From CAYORM01 sp964406375 (GTDB taxonomy: Bacteria > Pseudomonadota > Alphaproteobacteria > DSM-16000 > Inquilinaceae), in NCBI GenBank assembly GCA_964406375.1, contig CAYORM010000013.1, positions 1-59,205 on the forward strand: DNA of 59,205 bases. Reading direction: 5' to 3'. Shown piece by piece: positions 26,733-35,380 of this stretch. The notes under the pieces were generated by a model. That model saw only the letters and a list, made by a program, of their open reading frames with translations. It did no database searches and had not been told where the DNA came from. The position numbers were made by a program, and so were the translations under genes. Within the stretch, counting starts at the first letter, position 1; the number at the start of each line of letters is the position of its first letter.

Positions 26733-27572
26733 TCAGGCCTCCGTCGAATAGAGAACGCTGTCGAGATAGAGGAAGGCGCGCTTGTCCGTATCCGTCTCGA
26801 CGAAGAAGATCGTGTTCAGCAGCCCGCGCAGATTGGGCATCACCTCGATGGTGAAGGGCTGAAGGCCGCTCGCATCCATCACCACATCGTTGCAGCGGAT
26901 GGTCTCGAACCGCATCGCCTGCAGGTCGAAGGTGACCGACAGGTAGTGCCAGTTCATCTTCGTGGTGAGCTCGTTGAAGCAGGTCTCCTGGCTGCCGCCG
27001 GGGATGTCCTCATAGCCCTCATCGGCATAATGGTTGATCGAGACGATCTCGCCGGTGGTGCCGATTTGCCGGGTCGGCGGCCGCGCCGTCTTGACCTGCC
27101 ACTTGCCAACCCGCTCGCCATTATGGGCATGCAGATAACGCACCCGCGGCAACATCCGCAGCCGGTCGTCCTGCAGGTCGAGCAGGAAGCCGAAGGCGCG
27201 GAAGTCGCGGTCGGACAGGCGCAGTTCCGTCGCCTCCGACTTGAAGCCGAACCACGTCTCCATCCGGATACGCGACAGCTTCGTCCAGACCAGGCGCTTG
27301 GTGCAGGCGGCGACGCTGCCCCGCTTCGGCCGCGTCGCGAGCTTCAGCGCATAGGTGCCGTCGAGCGAGCCCGCCGTCCCCGTGTCCCACATCGGCCGGT
27401 TGCTGAGCTGCGGCGGGCGGAAATCCGCCATCTCCTGGATGATGTTGTCCAGGCTGTGCTCGTAATTGCCGATGGTCTCGGTGAAGCCGTTGTACCCGGT
27501 ATCGAAATCGGCGTGGTAGATGATCCGTGGCAACGGATCGAACTTGTCGAAGCACCGTTCGTTGAAGATCAC
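26733..27572 (-). CDS. hypothetical protein within ABC/sugar-acid operon
   Basis: A 279-aa protein that I cannot assign with confidence. It begins MIFNERCFDKFDPLPRIIYH and has FDTGYNGF, WTKLSRIRMETWFGFKSEAT and DLQAMRFETIRCNDVV, a pattern of beta-strands with aromatic residues like a lectin/LamG or jelly-roll fold. There is no signal peptide, so it is probably cytoplasmic. I chose the GTG at 27572 because GGGAG lies 8 nt upstream; longer upstream frames lack a ribosome site. It is paired with the 113-aa gene and flanked by transporter genes on both sides. Confidence 0.72.
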   Translation of the reverse strand: MIFNERCFDKFDPLPRIIYHADFDTGYNGFTETIGNYEHSLDNIIQEMADFRPPQLSNRPMWDTGTAGSLDGTYALKLATRPKRGSVAACTKRLVWTKLSRIRMETWFGFKSEATELRLSDRDFRAFGFLLDLQDDRLRMLPRVRYLHAHNGERVGKWQVKTARPPTRQIGTTGEIVSINHYADEGYEDIPGGSQETCFNELTTKMNWHYLSVTFDLQAMRFETIRCNDVVMDASGLQPFTIEVMPNLRGLLNTIFFVETDTDKRAFLYLDSVLYSTEA

Positions 27573-27615
27573 ACTTCTTACTCCCTGAAGCCGCGTCGCT
27601 TCGGATGGACGGGGG

Positions 27616-28440
27616 TCAACGGTCGGATACCGCCTGTGCGGCGCGCAGGAGCGAGCCACGATCGCTGAGGCGCGGAGCGGAGGCGACGAGCCGGCGGGTA
27701 TAGGGGTCCCGCGGCGCACCGATCACCTGTGCGGCCGGCCCCTCTTCCACCACCCGGCCGCGATACATCACGAGGATCCGGTCGGCGATCTGCCGCACGA
27801 CCGCGAGATTGTGCGAGATGAAGATCATCGCCTGCCCCTCGCGCCGCAGCTCGGCGAGGAGGTCGAGGATCTGTGCCTGGATCGAGACGTCGAGCGCCGA
27901 GGTCGGCTCATCGCATATGACCAGGCGCGGCCGGGCGGCGAGCGCCCGGGCGATCGCGATGCGCTGGCGCTGCCCGCCCGAGAAGGCGTGCGGCTGGCGG
28001 TCGAGTGCGTCCGTGCCGAGGCCGACGCGGGCGAGCAGCGCCGCGGCCTCGCGGTCGCGGGCCTCACGCGGCAGTTCGGGACGGGCGAGCGCCAGCACAT
28101 CGCCGAGAATGCGGCGGACCGTCTGGAAGGGATTCAGCGTCGAGGTGTGGTCCTGGAAGACCATCTGGATGCCGAGCGCCGCGGCCGCGCCGCGCCGCGG
28201 CGCCATCGGCACGCCCTCGACGCGGATCGCCCCGGCGCTCGGGCGCACCAGCCCGACCAGCGTGCGCGCCAGGGTCGACTTGCCGCTGCCACTCTCGCCG
28301 ACGATCCCGATCGTCTCGTGCCGTGAAAGGGTAAGGTCGACCCCGTCGAGCGCGCGGAAGGTGCGGCGGACGCGGCCGGCGATGTCGGCGACGGCATAGT
28401 CGACCGCGATCCCGCGCGCCTCGAGCAGCGCCTCAGCCAT
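27616..28440 (-). CDS. ABC transporter ATP-binding protein, DppF/OppF type
   Basis: A 274-aa ATPase with Walker A GESGSGKST (about residues 47-55), Q-loop QMVFQDHTSTLNP, signature FSGGQRQR, Walker B LVICDEPTSALD and H-loop FISHN. The C-terminal YTRRLVASAP is the short oligopeptide-transporter tail. The start ATG overlaps the upstream ATPase gene by 8 bp. It energises import together with that paralogue. Confidence 0.93.
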   Translation of the reverse strand: MAEALLEARGIAVDYAVADIAGRVRRTFRALDGVDLTLSRHETIGIVGESGSGKSTLARTLVGLVRPSAGAIRVEGVPMAPRRGAAAALGIQMVFQDHTSTLNPFQTVRRILGDVLALARPELPREARDREAAALLARVGLGTDALDRQPHAFSGGQRQRIAIARALAARPRLVICDEPTSALDVSIQAQILDLLAELRREGQAMIFISHNLAVVRQIADRILVMYRGRVVEEGPAAQVIGAPRDPYTRRLVASAPRLSDRGSLLRAAQAVSDR

Positions 28441-29302
28441 GCGCCGCCTCCCCTTCACCGGCGCCCGCCCCCATGGCTTGAGGATCGTATGGCGGCAGGT
28501 CCGGCACCGCGGCGAGGAGGCGCGCGGTATAGGGATGGCGCGGCGCCGTGCACACCGCCTCGGCGGCACCGGCCTCCACCAGCGTGCCGCCGCTCATCAC
28601 CAGCACCGCATCACACATCTGATAGACGATCGCGAGGTCGTGGGTGATCAGTAGGACGCTCATGCCGAGGGTCCGCCGCAGCTCGTCGATCAGCGCGAGG
28701 ATGCCGGCCTGCACCGTCACATCGAGCGCGGTGGTCGGCTCGTCGGCGATCAGCAGGGTGGGCGACAGCGCCACCGCCCCGGCGATCACCACCCGCTGCT
28801 TCATGCCGCCGGAGAAGGCATGGGGATAGTCGGCCGCCCGCGCCGCGGCATCGGGGATGCGGACGAGATCGAGGGCGCGGATCGCTTCGGCCCGCGCCTC
28901 GCGCCAGCCCAGGCCGCGGTGGACGACGAACAGTTCCGCGAGCTGATCACCGACCGTCATCGTCGGGTCGAGCGCTGTCGACGGGTCCTGCGTCACATAG
29001 CCGACGCGGGCGCCGCGCACCGGCTGGAACGCCGCCTCCTCCGCGCGCCGGATGTCGAGGCCGGCCACGGCCAGCCGGTCGAAGCGGACGCGATAGATGT
29101 CGGGGTCGAGCAGCCCGAGCATCGCTGCTGCGGTCAGGCTCTTGCCGCTCCCACTCTCGCCGATGAGCGCCGTGATACCGCCCGACGGGACGGCGAAGGA
29201 GATGCCCTTCACCAGCGGCAGCGGCGGTTCGCCCCGCCGCATGGCATCGACATGCAGCCCCTCGACCGCGAGAGCGGGGGCGGTTCCCGGCGACGCCTGC
29301 AT
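28433..29302 (-). CDS. ABC transporter ATP-binding protein, DppD/OppD type
   Basis: A 289-aa ATPase with Walker A GESGSGKSLT, Q-loop YVTQDPSTALDP, signature FSGGMKQR, Walker B LLIADEPTTALD and H-loop LITHD. It ends in HPYTARLLAAVPD, typical of the family, but lacks the usual cysteine-rich 4Fe-4S tail of many OppD proteins. GGGAG precedes the ATG by 7 nt. It is the second gene of the operon, 26 bp after the binding protein. Confidence 0.92.
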   Translation of the reverse strand: MQASPGTAPALAVEGLHVDAMRRGEPPLPLVKGISFAVPSGGITALIGESGSGKSLTAAAMLGLLDPDIYRVRFDRLAVAGLDIRRAEEAAFQPVRGARVGYVTQDPSTALDPTMTVGDQLAELFVVHRGLGWREARAEAIRALDLVRIPDAAARAADYPHAFSGGMKQRVVIAGAVALSPTLLIADEPTTALDVTVQAGILALIDELRRTLGMSVLLITHDLAIVYQMCDAVLVMSGGTLVEAGAAEAVCTAPRHPYTARLLAAVPDLPPYDPQAMGAGAGEGEAAHG

Positions 29303-29328
29303 GATCCGGCTCCCGCCCCCGCGTACCC

Positions 29329-30810
29329 TCAGCGGATCTCCACGTCGCGGAACCGCGGCGTCATGGTCGGCGCGAACTGGATGCCCGAGACGTCGTCGCG
29401 GAAGGCGTAGACCGCCGCCGCTTCCGACGGGAAGATCCCGACGGCCTCGTTCCAGATGATCGAGATCGCTTCCGCATAGAGCTCCTTGCGGCGCTCCTGG
29501 TCGCTCTCGCTGCGGGCCTCGAGCAGGATGCGGTCGAGCTCGGGATTGGCGTAGCCGTTCTCGTTGTTGGCCGACAGGTAGAGACGGCCGATCGTGTAGT
29601 CGGCATCCTCGGTGTAGGTCGGGTTGGTGGCCAGCACCATGTCCCAGTTCAGCTCGCGCAGATCCTGCGTCCAGACCGCGTGTTCCTGCTGCAGCGGCGT
29701 GACCGAGATGCCGACATCGTTCCAGTAGGAGACGAAGGCGAGCGCGAGCTGATCGACGGCGGCACCGAAATTATCCGAATACTTGAGCTCGGCAGTGAAA
29801 CCGTCCGGATAGCCGGCCTCCGCCAGGAGCTGCCGTGCCAGGTCCGGATCGTAGGAATAGGGCTCCTGCGCCGCCCAGCCGAACACCGCCTGTGCGATCG
29901 GCGCACGGGCGACGGAGCCGGTCAGCGGCAAGAGATCGCCGACCACCTGCTCGATGTCGATCGCATGCCACATCGCCCGGCGCACCCGCGCATCGGTGAA
30001 GGGCTCACGGCTGCTGTTGAACCAGTTGTAGTAGTAGAGGACCGAGGGGACGATCTCGACGGTGACGCCGTCACTCTCCTGCAGCGAGGGGATCTGGTCG
30101 TCGGGAATGCCCCAGGTGACGTCGATCTCGTCATTCAGCAGCGCCGTCACCCGCCCGGCCAGCTCCGGGATCGTCTGGAAACGGATGCCGTCGATCGCCG
30201 GCGCGCCATCCCAATAGTCGGGGTTGGCGGTCAGCACGAGCGACTGGCCGGGCTGGAAGCTCTCCAAGACGAAGGGGCCGGTGCCGGGCAGACGCACGGC
30301 GGCGCCGTATTCACCGCCGGCCGCCTCGATCGCCTCGGACGGGACCATCTGCACCAGGGAGAGGTTGCGCAGGAACGGCCCGATCGGCTCGGCGAGATGG
30401 ATGACGAGCGTCGTCGGATCCGGGGCCTCGACGCTCTCAAGCGATCCCCACAGCCGGGCGAGACCGCCACTCGCCGCGGCCAGCCGCTCGAAGGAGGCCT
30501 TGGCATCGGCGGAGTCGAAGCTGCTGCCGTCATGGAAGGTGACGCCCTCGCGCAGGGTGAAGCGCCAGGTCGTGTCATCGACCTGCTCCCAGGCGGTGGC
30601 CAGCCGCCCGACCGGCTCGCCATCATGAAACTCGATGAGCGGATCGTAGATCTGACGATCCGCCATCATCGTGTCGCGCACGACCGAGTTCGGCCCGTGG
30701 GGGTCGATGTCGTTGATCGGCGCGGGCGGCGCGACACGGAGCGTCTCCGCCTGGGCGGTGGCGGCTGCGAGCCCGGTCAGAGCCACGGTCGCCAGCAGGA
30801 TTGTACGCAT
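29329..30810 (-). CDS. ABC transporter substrate-binding protein, family 5 (DppA-like)
   Basis: A 493-aa periplasmic binding protein. The signal peptide (ILLATVALTGLAAATAQA) is followed by the family 5 features WEQVDDTTWRFTLREGVTFHDG, ANPDYWDGAP and YSYDPDLARQLLAEAGYPDG. The ligand could be a peptide, oligosaccharide or sugar acid; the catabolic genes in the operon favour a carbohydrate acid. ATG 30810 has GGAGG 8 nt upstream. It is the first gene of a ten-gene leftward operon and is divergent from a GntR regulator. Confidence 0.92.
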   Translation of the reverse strand: MRTILLATVALTGLAAATAQAETLRVAPPAPINDIDPHGPNSVVRDTMMADRQIYDPLIEFHDGEPVGRLATAWEQVDDTTWRFTLREGVTFHDGSSFDSADAKASFERLAAASGGLARLWGSLESVEAPDPTTLVIHLAEPIGPFLRNLSLVQMVPSEAIEAAGGEYGAAVRLPGTGPFVLESFQPGQSLVLTANPDYWDGAPAIDGIRFQTIPELAGRVTALLNDEIDVTWGIPDDQIPSLQESDGVTVEIVPSVLYYYNWFNSSREPFTDARVRRAMWHAIDIEQVVGDLLPLTGSVARAPIAQAVFGWAAQEPYSYDPDLARQLLAEAGYPDGFTAELKYSDNFGAAVDQLALAFVSYWNDVGISVTPLQQEHAVWTQDLRELNWDMVLATNPTYTEDADYTIGRLYLSANNENGYANPELDRILLEARSESDQERRKELYAEAISIIWNEAVGIFPSEAAAVYAFRDDVSGIQFAPTMTPRFRDVEIR

Positions 30811-30914
30811 CCTCAACTCCTCCCTCAGTGACTTACGTATTTGTCACGTTGTTCGTTCCTACATGACATATTTGCCTCGTAACCGTCAAGCCGACCGGTG
30901 TTATTTCGCGCCCT

Positions 30915-30945
30915 TTGACAACTCTGCAAACATTGGTAATAACAA
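30915..30945 (+). promoter_or_regulatory. promoter and operator dyad of the GntR gene
   Basis: TTGACA (30915-30920), 16 bp and TAATAA (30937-30942) form a strong sigma-70-type promoter. A dyad TTGGTA-A-TAACAA (30933-30945, five of six arm positions match) overlaps the -10 box. That fits an operator bound by the FadR-type regulator encoded immediately downstream, giving autorepression and perhaps control of the divergent operon. Confidence 0.5.
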
Positions 30946-30954
30946 ATTTATCGG

Positions 30955-31737
30955 ATGACGCGGATGCAGGTCAGCATGGACAGAGCCGGCCCCATGATCG
31001 GCGAAGGCGGAAGGCGGCGGACGGATGTGGTCTACAAGGCGCTGCTCGACCGCATCTATGCCGGCACCTACGCCGCCCATGCGCGGCTGCCGACCGAGCG
31101 GGAACTGACCAGCGAGTTCGGCGTGTCGCGACCGGTGATCCGCAGCGCCCTCGCCCGGCTGCGGGAATCCGGTCTAATCCGGTCGGTACAGGGCTCGGGC
31201 AGCATCGTCCTCTATCGCCCTGCCGCGGCGGATGGCGGCGAGGTGGACGAGCGGTCGAGCATCGGCGAGTTGCAGCGCTGCTTCGAGTTCCGGGTGCTGA
31301 TCGAGGGCGAGGCCGCCTTCTCGGCGGCGCGGCGCCGCACCCCGCCGGTCCTCGACGCCATCCGCCGCAATGTCGAGACGGTCGACCGCCATGCCCGGGG
31401 CGGTGAGTACAAGATCGGCGAGAGCTTCGATTTCCACCGCGAGGTGGCGCGGGCCGCGGACAATCCGTTCCTGCTGAAGGCGCTGGACTCGGTGACCGGC
31501 TTCATCGGCTTCCGGATCTACATGGCACGCTCGATGGAGCTGCCGAACCCGGTGGAGCGGCTCGCGGCGATCAATGCGGAGCATGCGCAGATCCTGCGGC
31601 ACATAGAACGCCGCGAGGCGGAGGAAGCCCGCGAATTGATGCGCGCCCATATCGAGCGGGCGCGCGATCTGTTCTTCGAATGCCTGCCGCTCGGCCGGAT
31701 GGCGCTGGACGCGCCGCGGCACGCCGTGTCCGGCTGA
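30955..31737 (+). CDS. GntR-family regulator, FadR (FCD) subfamily
   Basis: A 260-aa repressor. The N-terminal winged helix (about residues 20-90) has VYKALLDRIYAG, LPTERELTSEFGVSRPVIRSAL and GLIRSVQGSGS. The C-terminal FCD domain (about 105-250) has FEFRVLIEGEAA, FDFHREVARAADNPFL and EHAQILRHIERREAEEA. The conserved Asp/His residues imply metal-assisted binding of an organic acid. It is divergent from the transporter/sugar-acid operon, so it likely responds to that substrate. Starts at 30964 and 30976 are also possible. Confidence 0.9.
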   Translation: MTRMQVSMDRAGPMIGEGGRRRTDVVYKALLDRIYAGTYAAHARLPTERELTSEFGVSRPVIRSALARLRESGLIRSVQGSGSIVLYRPAAADGGEVDERSSIGELQRCFEFRVLIEGEAAFSAARRRTPPVLDAIRRNVETVDRHARGGEYKIGESFDFHREVARAADNPFLLKALDSVTGFIGFRIYMARSMELPNPVERLAAINAEHAQILRHIERREAEEARELMRAHIERARDLFFECLPLGRMALDAPRHAVSG

Positions 31738-31739
31738 CG

Positions 31740-31781
31740 GGGCGGCGGCGTCCGTCCCCGCCGGGAGGATCCCCGCCGCCC
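31740..31781. terminator. bidirectional hairpin between convergent genes
   Basis: A perfect 9-bp stem, GGGCGGCGG (31740-31748) with CCGCCGCCC (31773-31781), sits between the convergent GntR gene and the ribosome-associated gene. The 3' side lacks a long T-run, so its strength is uncertain. Confidence 0.45.
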
Positions 31782-31792
31782 GTGCCCCTTGG

Positions 31793-32374
31793 CTAGCGGG
31801 GCGCGCTCGGCCCGCCGAGCCGGCGCACGGAACTCGCCTGCGGCCCCATCGGTCCGTCGCCGGTAGCCCGCGTCACCTGGACGATCGTGCCGGGCGTCAG
31901 CTCGTCGAAGGCATCGCCCGCCACGACGTTGCGGGTGAAGTAGAGGTCCGGCGAGCCCTTGACCTCGATGAAGCCGTAATCCTGCTGCGGGAACAGGCGC
32001 ACCACCACGCCCGTCTCACCATCCGATGGATGGGCCTTCACCTCACCGTGCCGGATCTCATTGTCCTCCTCGAGGCGCTTCTGCATCGCCTCGAAGGCGC
32101 GGTTGACGACGATGCTGTGATCGGCGTTGAGGGTCCGGCCATCTTCCGCGGCGCGGGTCACGACGGTCTTGCGGCCGGGCAAATCGATCTCGACCGCGAC
32201 CCCGAGGGCTAGGCGGCCCCCTTCCGGACTGCGATGCGCAGCCTCCACGACGACGCGGCAGCCGACGATATTGCGGTTGAACCGCTCTAGCCGGGCAACG
32301 CGCTCGCGGATCAGCTCTTCGAGCGCCTCGGAGCTGTCGATGTCTTTGAAGGCGATCTGCAGCGGTCGTTCCAA
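31793..32374 (-). CDS. HPF/RaiA ribosome-associated protein fused to cold-shock domain
   Basis: A 193-aa protein with two parts. Residues about 1-100 are the HPF/RaiA fold (IAFKDIDSSEALEELIRERV, then CRVVVEAAH), which binds stalled 30S subunits. Residues about 125-185 resemble a cold-shock/S1-like barrel (GVVVRLFPQQDYGFIEVKG, DLYFTRNVV, PGTIVQVTR). The fusion suggests ribosome protection with RNA binding under stress. I chose TTG at 32374 because AAAGGAG lies just upstream and the homologous start is here; longer frames lack a ribosome site. Confidence 0.83.
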   Translation of the reverse strand: MERPLQIAFKDIDSSEALEELIRERVARLERFNRNIVGCRVVVEAAHRSPEGGRLALGVAVEIDLPGRKTVVTRAAEDGRTLNADHSIVVNRAFEAMQKRLEEDNEIRHGEVKAHPSDGETGVVVRLFPQQDYGFIEVKGSPDLYFTRNVVAGDAFDELTPGTIVQVTRATGDGPMGPQASSVRRLGGPSAPR

Positions 32375-32483
32375 GCCTCGTCTCCTTTCCTGCCGGCGGG
32401 AGCACCCGATCACGGCTCCCCCCACCTTCTCAACGCTGCGACCGGCGCGGCCGATCCCGGCGCGATCGACGCCGCGGCATGTC

Positions 32484-32858
32484 CTAAAGACAGGGCGGCA
32501 GGATCAGCGCGGGGAAGGCGACCCACAGCGTCGCGACGGCCCCGATTGCCGCGATGACGAGGCCCAGACGGGCGAGAAAGGATGCCGTCCGGTCACCGGC
32601 GGCGTCTGCCTGCATCCGTCCGTGACGGCGCAGGAGCCAGGCGAGCGGTGCCAGATGGACGAGCCCCAGCAGCACGAGCGCCAGCGTCACGAGGTCGACA
32701 CCGAGCAGCCCGTGGCGATCGAGGCCGAGCTGGCAGCCGACCGACAGGCCCGCATAGAGGGTGACGAAGGCGCTCGACCAGACCAGGAGGCCGCCGACCA
32801 CGAGGAGGAGGCGCAGAGCCGGCCGGGCCATCTTGGGGGCAGGCGCGGGCGCGCTCAT
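32484..32858 (-). CDS. small membrane protein of the cytochrome oxidase operon
   Basis: A 124-aa protein with three hydrophobic helices (about residues 13-35, 52-72 and 93-118). I do not recognise the family; it resembles small accessory membrane proteins placed after oxidase genes. The start overlaps the subunit I-III gene stop by 4 bp, so it is probably cotranslated. It may assist assembly or be a small subunit, which is inference. Confidence 0.75.
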   Translation of the reverse strand: MSAPAPAPKMARPALRLLLVVGGLLVWSSAFVTLYAGLSVGCQLGLDRHGLLGVDLVTLALVLLGLVHLAPLAWLLRRHGRMQADAAGDRTASFLARLGLVIAAIGAVATLWVAFPALILPPCL

Positions 32859-35380
32859 CGGCCGCCGATCTCCGGCAGGCCGAACAGCGCCAGCAGCACG
32901 ACGGCACCGGCCGCCACGGTGTAGTCCCACCATAGCCGCAGGATGCGCAGGTCGAGCGTGCGCTGCGGCGACAGGAACCCCGCGCGGCCCCGTAACGCGA
33001 CAAAGCCGGCGAGCATCGACCCGATGGCGGCGTGGAGCGCCAGATAGCCGGCGGTGAAGGCGACGACGGCCGCATAGGCGTGGCTCGCCGGCGGCGGCAG
33101 ATCGTCAAACGTACCCCAAAGCAGGACCGCAGCGGCGACAAGGCCGGCCAGTGTCGCGCCGTACAGCCAGCCCGCGCGGCTGCCACTGGCACCGGCCGCA
33201 TTCGCGGCCGCCGCGCGCCGGGCGGCAAAGGCCCCGGCGAACAGCGCGGCGGCGGTGCCGAACGGCACCAGCAGCGGTGCGTCAAGGAAGTGCGGCGGCG
33301 GCCAGCCCGGCGCGACCAGCCAGAGGAAGGCATAGCCGAAGAGCAGCGAGGCGAGCAGCGTGCCATCCGCGATGATGGTGAAGACGAGACCCCACCAGCC
33401 GGGGGCGGCAGGGACGACGGAATGATGCGGCAGCGCCGGCCCGTTGCCGGTCGCGATCGGTGCCGGATCCCGGCGGTGCCCGTTGCTCCAGCCCCAGCGC
33501 AGGAAGATGGCGAGCGCCGCGACCGCGGCGACGGGTGTCGCCCAATAGAGTTTCAGCAGCAGCGACAGGAAGAACGCCGCCATCGCCAGGGCAGCGACGA
33601 GCGGCAGCAGGGTCGGGTTGGGCAGCACCACGACGTGGCTCGGCCGGCCCTCCAGCATGGTGACACCGAGCGTCTCCTGCAGCCCGGTGCGTGGCTCGGC
33701 GAGGAGGTACCGTCCCGCGGCGATCTCCGCTGGCAGGGCCGGCCGGTCCCAGAGCGGCGTGCGCCCGTCGACCGGCGGCTGGCTGACGAAGTTGTAGAGC
33801 GCCGCCGGTGTCGGCATCGCCCACTCCAGCGTGTCGGCACCCCAGGGATCGCGCGGGGCGCGGCGCCCGAGCCGGCGGTGCAGCAGCATGTCGAGGAGGA
33901 AGAGCGCGAAGCCGGCGGTCATGACAAAGCCGCCGATCGAGGAGACGAGGTTCGGCAGCTCCCAGCCGATGTCGTCGGGATAGAGATAGATCCGCCGCGG
34001 CATGCCCAGCAGCCCCGTCCAGTGCATGACGAGGAAGGTCGTATTGAAGCCGATGAAGATGAGCCAGAAGGCCCAGGTGCCCAGCGGCACCGAAGGCAGC
34101 CGGCCCGTCACATGCGGGTACCAGTAATAGGCGGCGGCGAGGACCGGGAAGACGAAGCCGCCGACCAGCACGTAGTGGAGATGGGCGACGACGAAATGGG
34201 TGTCGTGCACCTGCCAGTTGAACGGCACCAGCGCCAGCATCACGCCCGTCAGCCCGCCGGTGACGAAGACGACGAGAAAGCCGAAGAGATAGAGCATCGG
34301 CAGGCGGAGCTGCGGCCGCCCGCCCCAGAGCGTCGCGATCCAGGCGAAGAACTGCACCGCGGTCGGGATCGCCACCAGCATGCTCGCGGCCGAGAAGAAG
34401 ACCTGCGCGAGATGCGGGATGCCGACCGTGAACATGTGATGGACCCACAGCCCGAAGCTGATGAAGCCCATCGCGACGATGCTCGCGACGATCCACGGAT
34501 AGCCGACCAGCGGCCGTCGCGCGAAGACCGGGATCATCGTCGAGACCAGCCCCGCCGCCGGCAGGAAGATGATGTAGACCTCCGGATGGCCGAAGATCCA
34601 GAACAGGTGTTGCCACAGCAGCGGGTCACCGCCGCCCGTCGGATCGAAGAAGGGCCAGCCGAAGGCGCGCTCAATCTCCAGGAGGATGCTGCCGAGGATC
34701 AGCGGCGGGAAGCCGAGCAGCATCATTCCCGCCGTCACCAGCATGTACCAGGCGAAGATCGGCATGCGGTCGAGCGACATCCCCGCCGTGCGCATCGTCA
34801 GGATCGATACCGCGAGCTCGACTGCCACCCCGATCGCCGAGATCTCGACGAAGGTGATGCCGATCAACCAGACGTCGGACTGGATGCCCGGTGTATAGGT
34901 CGCGCCGGACAGCGGCGTGTACATGAACCAGCCGGCATCGGGCGCCAACCCCATCAGGAAGGCGGCGATCAGGATCAGCCCGCCGAAGAGATAGCACCAG
35001 TAGCCGAAGGCGCCGAAACGCGGGAAGGCGAGATCGCGGGCGCCGAGCATCTTCGGCAGCAGGTAGAGCGACACCCCCTCGATCATCGGGATGGCGAAGA
35101 GAAACATCATCACCGTCCCGTGCATCGTGAAGACCTGGGCATAGGCCTCGTGATCGAGGAACGGGTTGCGCGCGGTGGCGAGCTGGGCACGGATCGCCAT
35201 CGCCAGTACGCCGCCGAGCAGGAAGAACGCCAGCGCGGTGATGACGAAGCGGCGGGCGATCACCGTGTGGTTGACGGCGGCGGCGCCGAGCGCCCCCTTG
35301 CGCCCCGCCCACACGGCGAGCAGCCGCCGGTGCAGGACAAGCGGGTGCGGGAGCCTGTCCCGCCCGGCCGGAGCGCTCAT
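32855..35380 (-). CDS. cytochrome c oxidase subunit I-III fusion (CtaD-CtaE)
   Basis: An 841-aa heme-copper oxidase. The subunit I part (about residues 30-560) has the low-spin heme His in FTMHGTVM, GARDLAFPRFG, CuB site FGHPEVYI with the cross-linked Tyr and channel Glu, HH in WVHHMFTVG, and HDTHFVVAHLHYV. The subunit III part (about 600-841) has seven predicted helices, including PGWWGLVFTIIADG and ending RLWWDYTVAAGAVVLLALFG. It is a type A proton-pumping oxidase and catalyses reduction of O2. Both ends overlap neighbours by 4 bp. Confidence 0.93.
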   Translation of the reverse strand: MSAPAGRDRLPHPLVLHRRLLAVWAGRKGALGAAAVNHTVIARRFVITALAFFLLGGVLAMAIRAQLATARNPFLDHEAYAQVFTMHGTVMMFLFAIPMIEGVSLYLLPKMLGARDLAFPRFGAFGYWCYLFGGLILIAAFLMGLAPDAGWFMYTPLSGATYTPGIQSDVWLIGITFVEISAIGVAVELAVSILTMRTAGMSLDRMPIFAWYMLVTAGMMLLGFPPLILGSILLEIERAFGWPFFDPTGGGDPLLWQHLFWIFGHPEVYIIFLPAAGLVSTMIPVFARRPLVGYPWIVASIVAMGFISFGLWVHHMFTVGIPHLAQVFFSAASMLVAIPTAVQFFAWIATLWGGRPQLRLPMLYLFGFLVVFVTGGLTGVMLALVPFNWQVHDTHFVVAHLHYVLVGGFVFPVLAAAYYWYPHVTGRLPSVPLGTWAFWLIFIGFNTTFLVMHWTGLLGMPRRIYLYPDDIGWELPNLVSSIGGFVMTAGFALFLLDMLLHRRLGRRAPRDPWGADTLEWAMPTPAALYNFVSQPPVDGRTPLWDRPALPAEIAAGRYLLAEPRTGLQETLGVTMLEGRPSHVVVLPNPTLLPLVAALAMAAFFLSLLLKLYWATPVAAVAALAIFLRWGWSNGHRRDPAPIATGNGPALPHHSVVPAAPGWWGLVFTIIADGTLLASLLFGYAFLWLVAPGWPPPHFLDAPLLVPFGTAAALFAGAFAARRAAAANAAGASGSRAGWLYGATLAGLVAAAVLLWGTFDDLPPPASHAYAAVVAFTAGYLALHAAIGSMLAGFVALRGRAGFLSPQRTLDLRILRLWWDYTVAAGAVVLLALFGLPEIGGR

